Shown: piece after piece, positions 51,580-59,671 of the stretch
Layout of the letters: each line of letters begins with the position of its first letter
Position numbering within the stretch: the stretch's first letter is position 1
Source: Kutzneria buriramensis
Lineage (GTDB): Bacteria; Actinomycetota; Actinomycetes; Mycobacteriales; Pseudonocardiaceae
Reading direction: 5' to 3'
NCBI RefSeq assembly: GCF_043575855.1
Contig: NZ_CP144375.1
Span: 5,704,001 to 5,768,000 of the forward strand
DNA length: 64,000 bases
Translations under genes and position numbers: made by a program
Notes under the pieces: generated by a model
Told to the model about the DNA's origin: nothing
Databases searched by the model: none
Seen by the model: the letters and a program-made list of their open reading frames with translations, nothing else

Positions 51580-54324
51580 TCAGTCCCCGTCGAGCGCGTC
51601 CAGCAGCCGCTGGACGCGCTCGACGTCGTTCAGGCGGCCCTGTGTGGTGTAGATCTGCCGCGCCTCGATCCAGGTCTGCCGGGCGCGGGTCGGATCGCCG
51701 ACCTTCTGTCGGAGCCCGCCGATCGATTCCAGGATCCTCGGCTGTTCGAAGGTGTTGCCCAGCTCTCGGTTCAGCGTCAGCGCCTGCTCGTAGTAGCCCA
51801 GCGCCTTGACGTTGTCGCCGAGCCCGCGGGCGATGTACCCCAGGCTGTCGAGCACGCCGTGCTGGCCGGCGCGGTCCTGCTGCTTGGTCAGCTCCAGCGC
51901 CCGCTCGCAGTACTCCAGGCCCTGCTCGAACTCGCCGATCCGGGCCAGGTACCACCCGACCACGTTGTACGCCCGCGCCGCGCCGGCCTGGTCGCCGGCG
52001 GCCTCGAACAGGGCCAGCCCCCGCCGGGCGTGCTTGAGCGCCTCGTGGTCGTCGCCCCGGTTCTCCCAGAGCCAGGCGAAGGTGTGGTGGATCTGCGCCT
52101 GCTCCGCCACGTCGTCGTCGGCCACCCGGCGCTGGGCCTGCTGGAGCTGGTCCAGCGCCTCGTCGAGTTGACCGGCCTGGATCAGGGCCCGGCCGAAGAG
52201 CCGGTGCGCGGTCGCCACCTGCGGCCCGAGCCGCTGCCCGGCGGAGATGGCCGCCTGCCACACCATGGCGCCGTAGCGGGTGTGGCTGCGGCGCCAGTGG
52301 TACGTGGACAGCGACCAGGCGAGCGCGAACACCGCTTGATCCCAGGTTCGCTCCGCGGCCAGCCGCAGCGTCAACAGGATGTTGAGGTGCTCGAGGTTGA
52401 ACCACGCCACCGCCGCCGCCTGGTCCGTGAACTCCTCGGGCCGCGCGCCGGGCGCCGGCGGTGGCAGCCGGACCGGCCGGTGGTGCGCCAGGAACGTCAT
52501 CTCGCCGCTGAAGGCGGACCGCAGGTAGTAGTCGACCAAGCGGGACAGCGCCGCCTCGCGGACCGGGCCGGGCAGGCCGCGCTCGGCGGCGTAGAGCCGG
52601 ACCAGGTCGTGCATCCGATAGCGGCCGGGCACGTACTGGCTGACCAGGTGGGAATTCTCCAGTTCCCGCAACAGGTTCCGGGCACGCGCGGGCGGCAGGC
52701 CGGTGAGCGACGCGGCCGCCGGCAGGCCGATGTCCGGGCCGGGCGCGAGCCCGAGCAGCCCGTAGACCTCGGCGGCGGCGCTGCCGAGCGCATTGTACGA
52801 GCAGGCGAACACCGCGCGCAGGTTGGCCGACAGGTCGCCGGCGTCGAGCGCGTCCAGCCGGGCCTCGGTCAGGTCGTCGGCCAGCGTGGACAGCGGGAAG
52901 TCGGGGTGGCCGGAGGCGCGTGCGGCCACGATGCTCAGCGCCAGCGGCAGGCTCGCGCAACGTTCCACGATCTCGGCGACCGCGGCGGGCTCGGCCGCCA
53001 CACGGTCCTCGCCCAGGTGAGCCGCGAGCAGGTCCCGCGCCTCGTGCTCGCCGAGCACGTCCAGCGCGAGCGGCAGTGCCTGGTGGGCCGTCATCAGGCC
53101 GCCGAGCTGGTTGCGGCTGGTCACCAGCACCGTGCAGGTCGGACTGCCCGGCAGCAGCGGCGCGACCTGGGCGGAATCCAGGGCGTTGTCCAGGACGATC
53201 AGCATGCGCTTGTCGGCGACGAGGCTGCGGTACAGCGCGGTCTGCGCTTCCAGTTCGACCGGCATCGACGTCGGCGCCACCCCGAATGCCTCCAGGAAGC
53301 CGCGCACCGCGTTCGTCGGCTGCATCGACGGGCCGGACGGGTCGAAGCCGCGCAGGTTCACGAACAGCTGGCCGTCCGGGAAGCGGTCGATCCGGTCGTG
53401 GGCCCAGCGCAGCACCAGCGACGTCTTGCCGAAGCCGCCGCCGGCCGAGATCAGCGCCATCGACGGCTGCCGCGTGAGCAGTTGGTCCAGCACCTTCAGT
53501 TCCGCGCTGCGGCCGACGAAACCGCCGACCGGGGGCGGCAGCTGGCGTGGCAGGGGCTGGCGGGCGACCAGGCCGGCCAGCGCGGTGTCGCCGGTGAGCA
53601 CCTGCTGGTGCAGCGCCAGCAGCTCCGGGCCGGGGTCGATGCCCAGCTCGTCGGCCAGCACCCGGCGCACGTCCTGGAACGTCTGGAGCGCCTCCGCCTG
53701 CCGGCCCGAGCGGTAGAGCGCGGTGATCAGCTGGGCCCAGAACCGCTCCCGCAGCGGATTACTCACGGTGAGATCACGCAGCTCGCCGATGATCGCGTTG
53801 TGCCGGCCCAGCCCCAGCTCCACGTCGAAGCGCAGCTCCTCGGCGGACAGCAGCTGCTCGTGCAGGCGGGGCGCCTCCTCGCGGCGCAGCGTCTCCGACT
53901 GGACATCGGCCAACGGTTTTCCGCGCCACAGACCGCGCGCATCGGCGAGCAGCTTCGAGGCCAATTCCGGATCGCCGGCGCGGGCCTGCGCGACCAGCTC
54001 GCGGAACCGCCACACATCGAGTTCGGACTCACCCACCGAGATGAGGTAACCGTCGGACGCCGTGACGATCGGCGATGTTCCGGCGACCCCGCGCAATACG
54101 TTTCGCAGCCGCATCACATAGTTCTGCACGGTGGTGCGGGCGCCTGTGGTCGGGTGCTCCTCCCACACGATTCGGACCAGCTCGTCGAGCGAAACCACCT
54201 GGTTGGCGTGCATGAGCAGGACGGCGAGCAGGGTGCGCTGGCGGGCCGCGCCCACCGTCACCGGCACACCGTCGTATCTGACTTCCAGCGGCCCGAGGAC
54301 CCGGAAGTCGAAGCCTGAAGCCAT
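51580..54324 (-). CDS. AfsR/SARP-type regulator with NB-ARC and TPR domains
   Basis: The protein has 914 residues. An OmpR-like DNA-binding domain (residues 5-95: FRVLGPLEVRYDGVPVTVG, VVSLDELVRIVWEEHPTTGA, YVMRLRNVLRG) is followed by the bacterial transcriptional activation domain (100-245, ending in ELGIDPGPELLALHQQVL). The NB-ARC ATPase shows SAGGGFGKTSLVLRWAHD near residue 290, MLIVLDNALDSAQVAPLLPG and TVLVTSRN. Tetratricopeptide repeats fill residues 680-900. Such proteins activate secondary-metabolite or development genes and respond to nucleotide or partner binding. No biosynthetic cluster lies next to it. It ends 9 bases from fba. Confidence 0.93.
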   Translation of the reverse strand: MASGFDFRVLGPLEVRYDGVPVTVGAARQRTLLAVLLMHANQVVSLDELVRIVWEEHPTTGARTTVQNYVMRLRNVLRGVAGTSPIVTASDGYLISVGESELDVWRFRELVAQARAGDPELASKLLADARGLWRGKPLADVQSETLRREEAPRLHEQLLSAEELRFDVELGLGRHNAIIGELRDLTVSNPLRERFWAQLITALYRSGRQAEALQTFQDVRRVLADELGIDPGPELLALHQQVLTGDTALAGLVARQPLPRQLPPPVGGFVGRSAELKVLDQLLTRQPSMALISAGGGFGKTSLVLRWAHDRIDRFPDGQLFVNLRGFDPSGPSMQPTNAVRGFLEAFGVAPTSMPVELEAQTALYRSLVADKRMLIVLDNALDSAQVAPLLPGSPTCTVLVTSRNQLGGLMTAHQALPLALDVLGEHEARDLLAAHLGEDRVAAEPAAVAEIVERCASLPLALSIVAARASGHPDFPLSTLADDLTEARLDALDAGDLSANLRAVFACSYNALGSAAAEVYGLLGLAPGPDIGLPAAASLTGLPPARARNLLRELENSHLVSQYVPGRYRMHDLVRLYAAERGLPGPVREAALSRLVDYYLRSAFSGEMTFLAHHRPVRLPPPAPGARPEEFTDQAAAVAWFNLEHLNILLTLRLAAERTWDQAVFALAWSLSTYHWRRSHTRYGAMVWQAAISAGQRLGPQVATAHRLFGRALIQAGQLDEALDQLQQAQRRVADDDVAEQAQIHHTFAWLWENRGDDHEALKHARRGLALFEAAGDQAGAARAYNVVGWYLARIGEFEQGLEYCERALELTKQQDRAGQHGVLDSLGYIARGLGDNVKALGYYEQALTLNRELGNTFEQPRILESIGGLRQKVGDPTRARQTWIEARQIYTTQGRLNDVERVQRLLDALDGD

Positions 54325-54334
54325 GACCCCCCGT

Positions 54335-54940
54335 TCATCGCCGACCTCGCAGTGTAATACCGGCGTGGCGGACGCGGTGGGTTATAGCGGTACCGATCAC
54401 GACCGTGAGGATGAATCCGTAGGACACCGCCATCCCGATCAGCGGATGGTCCTGGAACGCGCTGCCGCCGACAAATCCGACCAGCGCCGCCTGGGTGCCC
54501 CAGAGCAGCACGGCGGCCACCTCCGGGAGCAGGAACCAGGCCGTCGGGAAGCCCAGCGCGCCGGCGGTGGCCAGGGTCGCCGCGCGGCCGCCCGGCACGT
54601 AACGACCGAACACGATGAGTAACCGGCCGCGTCGTTCCAGTTGTCGCTGCGCCCATTCGCGGGCGCGCATCCCGCGGTCCTGGCGCATCAGCCGGGTCAG
54701 CACGGCGTTGCCGGTGGTGCGGCCCAGCACGTACGCGGCGGTGTCGCCGGCGAACGCGCCGGCGGCGGCGATCAGCACCAGTTCGCCCAGGCCGGCCGCG
54801 CTCGGCGCGACCAACACGCCGACCAGCACCACAGTGGTCTCGCTCGGCATGAACGGCAGCAGCGCGTCCAGCGCCGCGATCACGAACACGGCCACCCACA
54901 GCCACGGCGACCCGGCCAGTTCCCGCACGATGTCAAGCAC
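54335..54940 (-). CDS. DedA/VTT family membrane protein
   Basis: The protein has 201 residues. Features: LDALLPFMPSETTVVLVG (the E-x-x-x-P region with PSE in place of PGD), AGAFAGDTAAYVLGRTTG, RGRLLIVFGRYVPGGR with the conserved Arg, and TAGALGFPTAWFLLPEV. Short C-terminal basic tail. It is the third DedA protein in the window and the closest in place to Rv0364. It lies 10 bases upstream of the SARP gene on the same strand, so the two may be co-transcribed. Confidence 0.87.
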   Translation of the reverse strand: MLDIVRELAGSPWLWVAVFVIAALDALLPFMPSETTVVLVGVLVAPSAAGLGELVLIAAAGAFAGDTAAYVLGRTTGNAVLTRLMRQDRGMRAREWAQRQLERRGRLLIVFGRYVPGGRAATLATAGALGFPTAWFLLPEVAAVLLWGTQAALVGFVGGSAFQDHPLIGMAVSYGFILTVVIGTAITHRVRHAGITLRGRR

Positions 54941-54971
54941 CGATCACCCGCCTCGCCGCCGCGGCCGGACA

Positions 54972-55112
54972 CCCCATTCCCTTGCCACACCGGGGTGTTC
55001 CCTCCGGGAAGACGGCGACGGAACCTCCTGAACGTAGGACGTCCGCGAGCGCGGCGACAGTAACGGACAGTGAACTCGAGTTGTCACGTTCGAGGAGGAT
55101 CGTCCCGGTTCG
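54972..55112 (-). pseudogene. Remnant of a PlsC-type acyltransferase
   Basis: On the minus strand a 47-codon piece reads LLERDNSSSLSVTVAALADV, then LRSGGSVAVFPEGTPRCGKG. The FPEGT motif and the preceding R-D-x-S-S-x-S-V pattern are typical of lysophospholipid acyltransferases (PlsC/LPLAT), where full proteins have 220-280 residues. Neither the catalytic HxxxxD upstream nor the C-terminal part is present, and the frame runs into unrelated sequence on both sides. It is therefore a broken relic. The hairpin at 55106-55146 abuts it. Confidence 0.7.
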
Positions 55113-55146
55113 CTCCTGTGCGCCGGATGCGCACAGGAGCGAACCG
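55106..55146. terminator. Hairpin with 18-bp perfect stem
   Basis: CGGTTCGCTCCTGTGCGC at 55106-55123 pairs perfectly with 55129-55146 around a 5-base loop. It follows the minus-strand membrane protein gene by 28 bases and is its likely terminator. Confidence 0.85.
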
Positions 55147-55174
55147 TCCTCTTCGGCCTCGGCCCGCACCCCTG

Positions 55175-56290
55175 CTAGCGCGCCGAGGCCGAACTCCCCC
55201 ACGGAGTCCGTGCCGACGTCCACCCGAGTCCGACGGGCGTCAGTCCCCCGATGCCGACCAGCACCGCCAGCAGCACGACGACCGCCGCCGGCCATGAGTG
55301 GAAATCCGTGGGCGGCGCCGTCAGGAACGTGCTTTGGCCCCACAGAGCCAGATATCCCAGTGCGGGAGCCAGCACCGCGACCGTCAGCGGCGCCCGGAGC
55401 AGGTACGCGACGTCCACCGCGACACCGATCGCCAGCGCCCAGAACGGCACCGCGTAGGGAGGAAAGCCGATTCCCGTAACGAAAAGCAGCGCGAGGGTGC
55501 GGTATCCGACGTAGCAGGCGGCGATCGCGGTGGCGGTGAACCTCCCGTGCAGGAACCGTTTCGCCAACGTCAACGTGACCGCCGCGGACAGGACACACCA
55601 CACCGGGTAGAGCCATTCCGGCAGACCGAGCGCGAAATGCTCCACCGCCGCGCGGTCGACCGGATGGTGGATCTGCGCCGCCGCGAACTGCAACAGCTCC
55701 GGCTGCGCGTACGGCTGGCCGCGATCCCACGCCGCCAACGACAACACGCCGTACTCCTGCTGCTCGTTGGGGAACCACAGGTTCTCCAGCAGCGACAGCC
55801 AGAGTGCGGCCAGCCCCAGGCGATAGAACCGGTGCCCGCGCGGGAATTCCTTGTGCCACCCCATGATCAGGCCGATCAGGGTGACCGTGGTGCCGGTGTA
55901 GAGCAGCACGTGCGTGACGCTCCACGCCGTCAGGTCCAGGCCGTTCACCGTGTGGTTGACGATGTCCATCGGGATCGTCACCACGAACGAGCCCATGCCG
56001 ACCTGGAGGAACCGCAGTGTTCGGCGGTCCGCGCCCAGGCCGGTGTACGTGTGCACCAGCACCAGCGCAACCGCGATGCCCGTGCCCACGAAGTTGACCA
56101 GGTGCGGCGGGGCGGTGGTGTCCCGGATCCACTTGAAGTGCCAGGCCACGTCCCAGCTGGCGCCCAGCGTCTTGAACGCAAGGGCGACCAGCCAGGACGT
56201 GTACAGCGCGACCGTCACCGCCGGCGGCGTGGGCCTCCCCGCCTCGCCGCGTGTCCACAGTGGAGCGATCCGCCGCAGTGTCCCCCTCAT
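55175..56290 (-). CDS. His-rich polytopic membrane protein, unknown family (paralog 2)
   Basis: The protein has 371 residues and about nine helices. It is clearly related to the gene upstream (56471-57640). Shared motifs: SWDVAWHFKWIRD, HTYTGLGADRRTLR, PMDIVNHTVNGLDLTAWS, GWHKE, LENLWFPNEQQEYGVL, QIHHPVDRAAVEHF and LYPVW. At least eight His, several Asp and a Glu are conserved between the two copies near predicted membrane faces, as in metal-binding membrane enzymes. I do not recognise the family and give no function. ATG 56290 is the only early start. Confidence 0.75.
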   Translation of the reverse strand: MRGTLRRIAPLWTRGEAGRPTPPAVTVALYTSWLVALAFKTLGASWDVAWHFKWIRDTTAPPHLVNFVGTGIAVALVLVHTYTGLGADRRTLRFLQVGMGSFVVTIPMDIVNHTVNGLDLTAWSVTHVLLYTGTTVTLIGLIMGWHKEFPRGHRFYRLGLAALWLSLLENLWFPNEQQEYGVLSLAAWDRGQPYAQPELLQFAAAQIHHPVDRAAVEHFALGLPEWLYPVWCVLSAAVTLTLAKRFLHGRFTATAIAACYVGYRTLALLFVTGIGFPPYAVPFWALAIGVAVDVAYLLRAPLTVAVLAPALGYLALWGQSTFLTAPPTDFHSWPAAVVVLLAVLVGIGGLTPVGLGWTSARTPWGSSASAR

Positions 56291-56435
56291 GGCGACAATC
56301 CTGGTTGCGGCGGCGGCCGGCGTGAATAGGTAATGGCCCCCAGAGCGGGTAGGGAAAACCCCCGGGTTAGTTCGTCGGGGTCTGCCTGAGATCTACATTC
56401 GGTGTGCCGTGCTTGTGCCGCGCGTACCGCGCGGG

Positions 56436-56536
56436 GCGAGGTCGCTTCTAAGCCGGCCTCGTCCCTTGTCTCAACTCGATCGATGAACAGACTCGATCGA
56501 GTTGAGACTGCGGTCCAGAGGCCGGCGCGACCTCGC
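56436..56536 (-). other. Nested hairpin element B (candidate structured RNA)
   Basis: Read on the minus strand: P1 GCGAGGTCGC/GCGACCTCGC, P2 GCCGGCCTC/GAGGCCGGC, internal loop TGGACCGCA opposite AAGGGAC, and a long P3 GTCTCAACTCGATCG/CGATCGAGTTGAGAC with an 11-base cap. Compared with element A (46118-46243) every stem is kept by paired changes (for example C-G to T-A in P1) while GGACCGCA and AGGGA stay. It starts inside the last 22 codons of the upstream membrane protein gene and ends in the gap before its paralog. Confidence 0.75.
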
Positions 56537-57640
56537 GCGCTCCCGCGAGGTCCAGGCGGTGGCGGCCAGCCAGAGGATTGCGAGGACGGCGGCGCTGATG
56601 GGGGCGGCCCAGACGGCGCGGGGCGGGGCGGCGAGCAGGACCGACTGCGCGAACAGCAGGCCGTAGGCCACGGCCGTGACCACGATCGCGCCGACGAACG
56701 GCCGCAGCCACCTCGACAGCGGCAGCAGGAACACCAGGTCGATCGCCACGCCCGCGCCGAGCAGGAAGAACGGCACCGCGGACGGCGGGAAGGTGGTCGC
56801 CGTCAGGACCAGCCACAGCACCGACCGGAAGCCCACGTACAGGCCGGCGATCGCGGTCGCGGCCCAGCGCCGGCCGACGATCTGCCGGCCCAGCGCGAAC
56901 AGCAGCACGCACACGCCCAGGCCCCACACCGGGTACACCCAGTCCGGCATCGGCAGCGAGAAGTGCACGATGCCGGCCCGGCCGATCGGCTGGTGGATCT
57001 GGTCGGAGGCGAACTTCAGCAACTCCTGGTTGGCGTAGGGGTGGCCGGGATTCGCGTCCCACGACGCGATCTCCAGCACGCCGTACTCCTGCTGCTCGTT
57101 CGGGAACCAGAAGTCCTCGAAGATCATCGCCAGCAGCACGAGCAGACCCGGCACGAACCAGCGGCCGCGGGCGGCGTTGCGGTGCCAGCCCAGCGCGACG
57201 CCGATCAGCATGCCGGCGGTGCCGATGAACAGCAGCGAGTGCGACGGGCTCCAGGTGGTGATGTCCAGCCCGTTCACGGTGTGGTTGACCACGTCGATCG
57301 GGATGGCGATGAGGAACAGCCCGGTGCCCCACTGCATCCAGCGCAGCGTCGTGCGGTCCGCACCGTAACCGGTGTAGGTGTGGAACAGCACCAGCGCGAC
57401 CGCGATCGCGGTGCCGACGGTGTTCAGGTCGTGCGGCGGCGCCAGGTTGTCGCGGATAGTCCAGAAGTGCCAGGAGATGTCCCACGAGCCACCGAGCAGC
57501 TTGAGCACCAGGGCGACGAACCACCAGGCGTACATGATCGAAACCAGCTCGGCGGGAGTCTCCCGGCCGGCCGTGCCGCGCGTCCAGTACACCGACCACA
57601 GCTCGCGCACGCGGGCCACCGACCAGTCCTTGGTGCTCAT
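56471..57640 (-). CDS. His-rich polytopic membrane protein, unknown family (paralog 1)
   Basis: The protein has 389 residues and about nine helices. It shares SWDISWHFWTIRD, LAPPH, HTYTGYGADRTTLR, PIDVVNHTVNGLDITTWS, GWHRN, FEDFWFPNEQQEYGVL, SDQIHQPIGRAGIVHF, YPVW and TFPPSAVPFF with the downstream paralog; identity looks around 45 percent by eye. The conserved His/Asp/Glu set suggests a metal- or haem-binding membrane protein, but this is inference. ATG 57640 is chosen over earlier in-frame starts because both paralogs then begin just before the TRG-AGR-TP segment. The last codons form part of hairpin element B. Confidence 0.75.
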   Translation of the reverse strand: MSTKDWSVARVRELWSVYWTRGTAGRETPAELVSIMYAWWFVALVLKLLGGSWDISWHFWTIRDNLAPPHDLNTVGTAIAVALVLFHTYTGYGADRTTLRWMQWGTGLFLIAIPIDVVNHTVNGLDITTWSPSHSLLFIGTAGMLIGVALGWHRNAARGRWFVPGLLVLLAMIFEDFWFPNEQQEYGVLEIASWDANPGHPYANQELLKFASDQIHQPIGRAGIVHFSLPMPDWVYPVWGLGVCVLLFALGRQIVGRRWAATAIAGLYVGFRSVLWLVLTATTFPPSAVPFFLLGAGVAIDLVFLLPLSRWLRPFVGAIVVTAVAYGLLFAQSVLLAAPPRAVWAAPISAAVLAILWLAATAWTSRERARSRRPLDRSLNSIESVHRSS

Positions 57641-57792
57641 GTCTGGAGCATGAACGCTCGCCCGCGCCGATTCCACCGAATCGGCCGAACCGAGATCAGT
57701 CGCATACCACCCGATCGAGTGGGTGAGGCGCGTTGCCCCCGCCGGGCCGAGTGGGCAATGTCACCGGTCTAACCGAGTACGGGAGTGATGCA

Positions 57793-57879
57793 GTGAACAA
57801 GCGTGTCATCGCTGGTGTCGTGGTCACCGCGCTGGTGCTGGTCGCCGGCGGGGCCATCGTCCGGCTCATGCTGAGCTGA
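57793..57879 (+). CDS. Small single-helix membrane protein, 28 residues (candidate)
   Basis: GTG 57793 has GGGAG 7 bases upstream. The product starts MNKRVIAGVVVTALVLVAGG and ends AIVRLMLS: a basic start and one 20-residue helix. It is divergent from the His-rich membrane protein gene and precedes the DUF3151 gene by 36 bases. Ribosome site, clean helix and good codon use support it, but nothing else does; it may be a leader or an accessory subunit. Confidence 0.45.
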   Translation: MNKRVIAGVVVTALVLVAGGAIVRLMLS

Positions 57880-57915
57880 TTCTTCTCAGGGTCCAGGGTC
57901 GGGCACGATGTGGCC

Positions 57916-58332
57916 ATGAGCCTCAACGACAACCTGCTCGGCCCCGGCCCCACCCTGCTGCCCGACCGTCCCGAGTTGCAGGCCCAGCTGGACGGCGGCG
58001 CCGACCCGGCCGCGGTCGTGCGCACCGCGCCGGACTTCAGCGAGGCGTGGGCGGCGCTCGCCGAGCGCGCGCTGGCCGACGGCGACGCCGTCGCCGCGTA
58101 CGCCTACGCCCGCACCGGCTACCACCGCGGCCTGGACCAGCTCCGCCGCAACGGCTGGAAGGGCTTCGGCCCGGTGCCGTTCTCGCACCGCGCCAACCAG
58201 GGTTTCCTGCGCGCGCTCGCCGCGCTGGCCAAGGCCGCCGGCGAGATCGGCGAGACCGAGGAACTCGACCGCTGCCGCACCTTCCTCGCCGACAGCGACC
58301 CGCAGGCGCCCGCGGCCCTCGGTCTGGCCTGA
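57916..58332 (+). CDS. DUF3151 family protein
   Basis: The protein has 138 residues, soluble and helical. It contains LLGPGPTLLPDRPELQAQL, APDFSEAWAALAERALADGD, AVAAYAYARTGYHRGLDQLR and NGWKGFGPVPFSHRANQGFL, which is the DUF3151 pattern known only from actinobacteria and matches Rv0360c. Function unknown; the TPR-like A-Y-x-Y-A-R-T-G-Y-H-R-G-L-D stretch suggests protein contact. ATG 57916 is preceded by CACGAT at 6 bases; GTG 57910 is an alternative. Confidence 0.88.
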   Translation: MSLNDNLLGPGPTLLPDRPELQAQLDGGADPAAVVRTAPDFSEAWAALAERALADGDAVAAYAYARTGYHRGLDQLRRNGWKGFGPVPFSHRANQGFLRALAALAKAAGEIGETEELDRCRTFLADSDPQAPAALGLA

Positions 58333-58338
58333 CCCGAC

Positions 58339-59412
58339 GTGCTCCAGCGGCTGCGGGCGCAGCTGCGGCGCCGGTTCCGGCGGTTGCAGCGCACGGCCCT
58401 GCCCATCGCCCAGGCCGGGATCGCCGCCGGGGGCGCGTGGCTCGTCGCCACCGACCTCGTCGGCCACACCCAGCCGTTCTTCGCGCCCGCGGCCGCGGTC
58501 ACCTGCATCGGCGTCGCGCTCGGCCAGAAGCTGCGCCGGGTCATCGAGCTGGTGGTCGGCGTCAGCGTCGGGGTCGGCGTCGGCGACGTGCTGATCTCCC
58601 GGATCGGCACCGGCACCTGGCAGATCGTGCTGGTCGTGGTGCTGGCCATGGCCGCCGCCGTGCTGCTCGACGGCGGCGCGGTGATCGCGCTGCAGGCCGG
58701 CACCTCGGCGGTGCTGATCGCCACCCTCGCCCCGCCGACCACCACCGGCGGCTTCGACCGGATGATCGACGCCCTGATCGGCGGCGCCCTCGGGCTGATC
58801 GCCATCGCCCTGTTCCCGCCCGACCCGCTGAACCTGGCCCACCGGCACGGCCGGGTCGTGCTCGGCGAGCTCGCTGGCGTGCTGCGGGCCATCGGCGAGG
58901 CCGTGCCGGAGCGCGACACCGTCGCCGCCGCGGCCGCCCTGAGCCGGGCGCGGGCCAGCCAGAAGGCCATCGACGAGTTCAAGACCGCCCTGGTCACCAG
59001 CGCCGAGGTCACCACCATCGCGCCCATCCGCTGGCGCAACCGGAGCCAGCTGGACCGCTATCGTGCCGCCTCCGGGCCCGTCGACCTCGCCGTCCGCAAC
59101 ACGCGGGTGCTGGCCCGGCGCGCGTTGGCCGTGCTCCGCGACGGCGAGGAGCCGCCGTCGAAGCTGCCGTACGTGCTGGACGGGCTCGCCAACGCCGTGG
59201 ACGCCCTGCGCGACGAGCTCGCCCGCGGCGTCGATCCCGTACGGACCCGAGCCCTGCTGCGCACCACCGCCGCCGAGACCGACCAGCTCCTGGTCGACGA
59301 CGGCTTCTCCGTGCGGGTGATGATCGCCCAGCTCCGGTCCATCGTCGTCGACCTGCTGGTGGCCGCCGGCGTCAGCCGCGCCGACGCCCTCTCCGCGCTG
59401 CCGCCGCTGTGA
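58339..59412 (+). CDS. FUSC/aromatic-acid-exporter-like membrane protein
   Basis: The protein has 357 residues. Six helices at residues 20-165 (AQAGIAAGGAWLVAT, FFAPAAAVTCIGVALGQKL, VIELVVGVSVGVGVGDVLI, TWQIVLVVVLAMAAAVLLDG, DALIGGALGLIAIALF) form the FUSC_2/ArAE domain, and a cytosolic helical half follows (VVLGELAGVLRAIGEAV and on). Relatives export aromatic acids or act in envelope stress. GTG 58339 lies 6 bases after the DUF3151 stop, so the two form an operon. Confidence 0.82.
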   Translation: MLQRLRAQLRRRFRRLQRTALPIAQAGIAAGGAWLVATDLVGHTQPFFAPAAAVTCIGVALGQKLRRVIELVVGVSVGVGVGDVLISRIGTGTWQIVLVVVLAMAAAVLLDGGAVIALQAGTSAVLIATLAPPTTTGGFDRMIDALIGGALGLIAIALFPPDPLNLAHRHGRVVLGELAGVLRAIGEAVPERDTVAAAAALSRARASQKAIDEFKTALVTSAEVTTIAPIRWRNRSQLDRYRAASGPVDLAVRNTRVLARRALAVLRDGEEPPSKLPYVLDGLANAVDALRDELARGVDPVRTRALLRTTAAETDQLLVDDGFSVRVMIAQLRSIVVDLLVAAGVSRADALSALPPL

Positions 59413-59419
59413 GCGACCC

Positions 59420-59671
59420 TCATCCCTCCGGCCGGTGCAGCACTCCCAGCAGCGCGTGGTGCACGGCCTCGTGGTCCTTCTGGTCGGCGAGCTGACAGTC
59501 CGCCGCCGAGAGCCGGTACCACTCGTCCGCGCCCTCGTAGCGGACCTCCACCGCCACTGCGCCGTCGGTCAGCGTCGTACGCAGCTCCAGGTCGCCGGTG
59601 ATCACGCCGACGTCGTCGGTCATCACGCCACCGGGCCCGGCCTTGAACGGCGACGTCAGCGGCTCAGTCAC
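59420..59671 (-). CDS. Hypothetical protein, 83 residues
   Basis: Small soluble protein from GTG 59671: VTEPLTSPFKAGPGGVMTDD, then VITGDLELRTTLTDGAVAVE, YEGADEWYRLSAADCQLAD and HHALLGVLHRPEG. Beta-rich with one Cys. The start overlaps the stop of the gene upstream on the same strand by 4 bases, so they are co-translated. No family is recognised. Co-occurrence with the purA-linked gene is the only clue. Confidence 0.65.
   Translation of the reverse strand: MTEPLTSPFKAGPGGVMTDDVGVITGDLELRTTLTDGAVAVEVRYEGADEWYRLSAADCQLADQKDHEAVHHALLGVLHRPEG

Noticed and set aside
51580..54324. Start of a secondary-metabolite cluster next to the SARP regulator
   Set aside because: Neighbours are fba, DedA and unknown membrane proteins; no PKS, NRPS, terpene or tailoring set is present.
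54933..56258. Single large gene joining the acyltransferase relic to the membrane protein region
   Set aside because: Only the last 60 codons of that frame resemble a protein; the rest is out of frame with the conserved membrane protein at 55175-56290.
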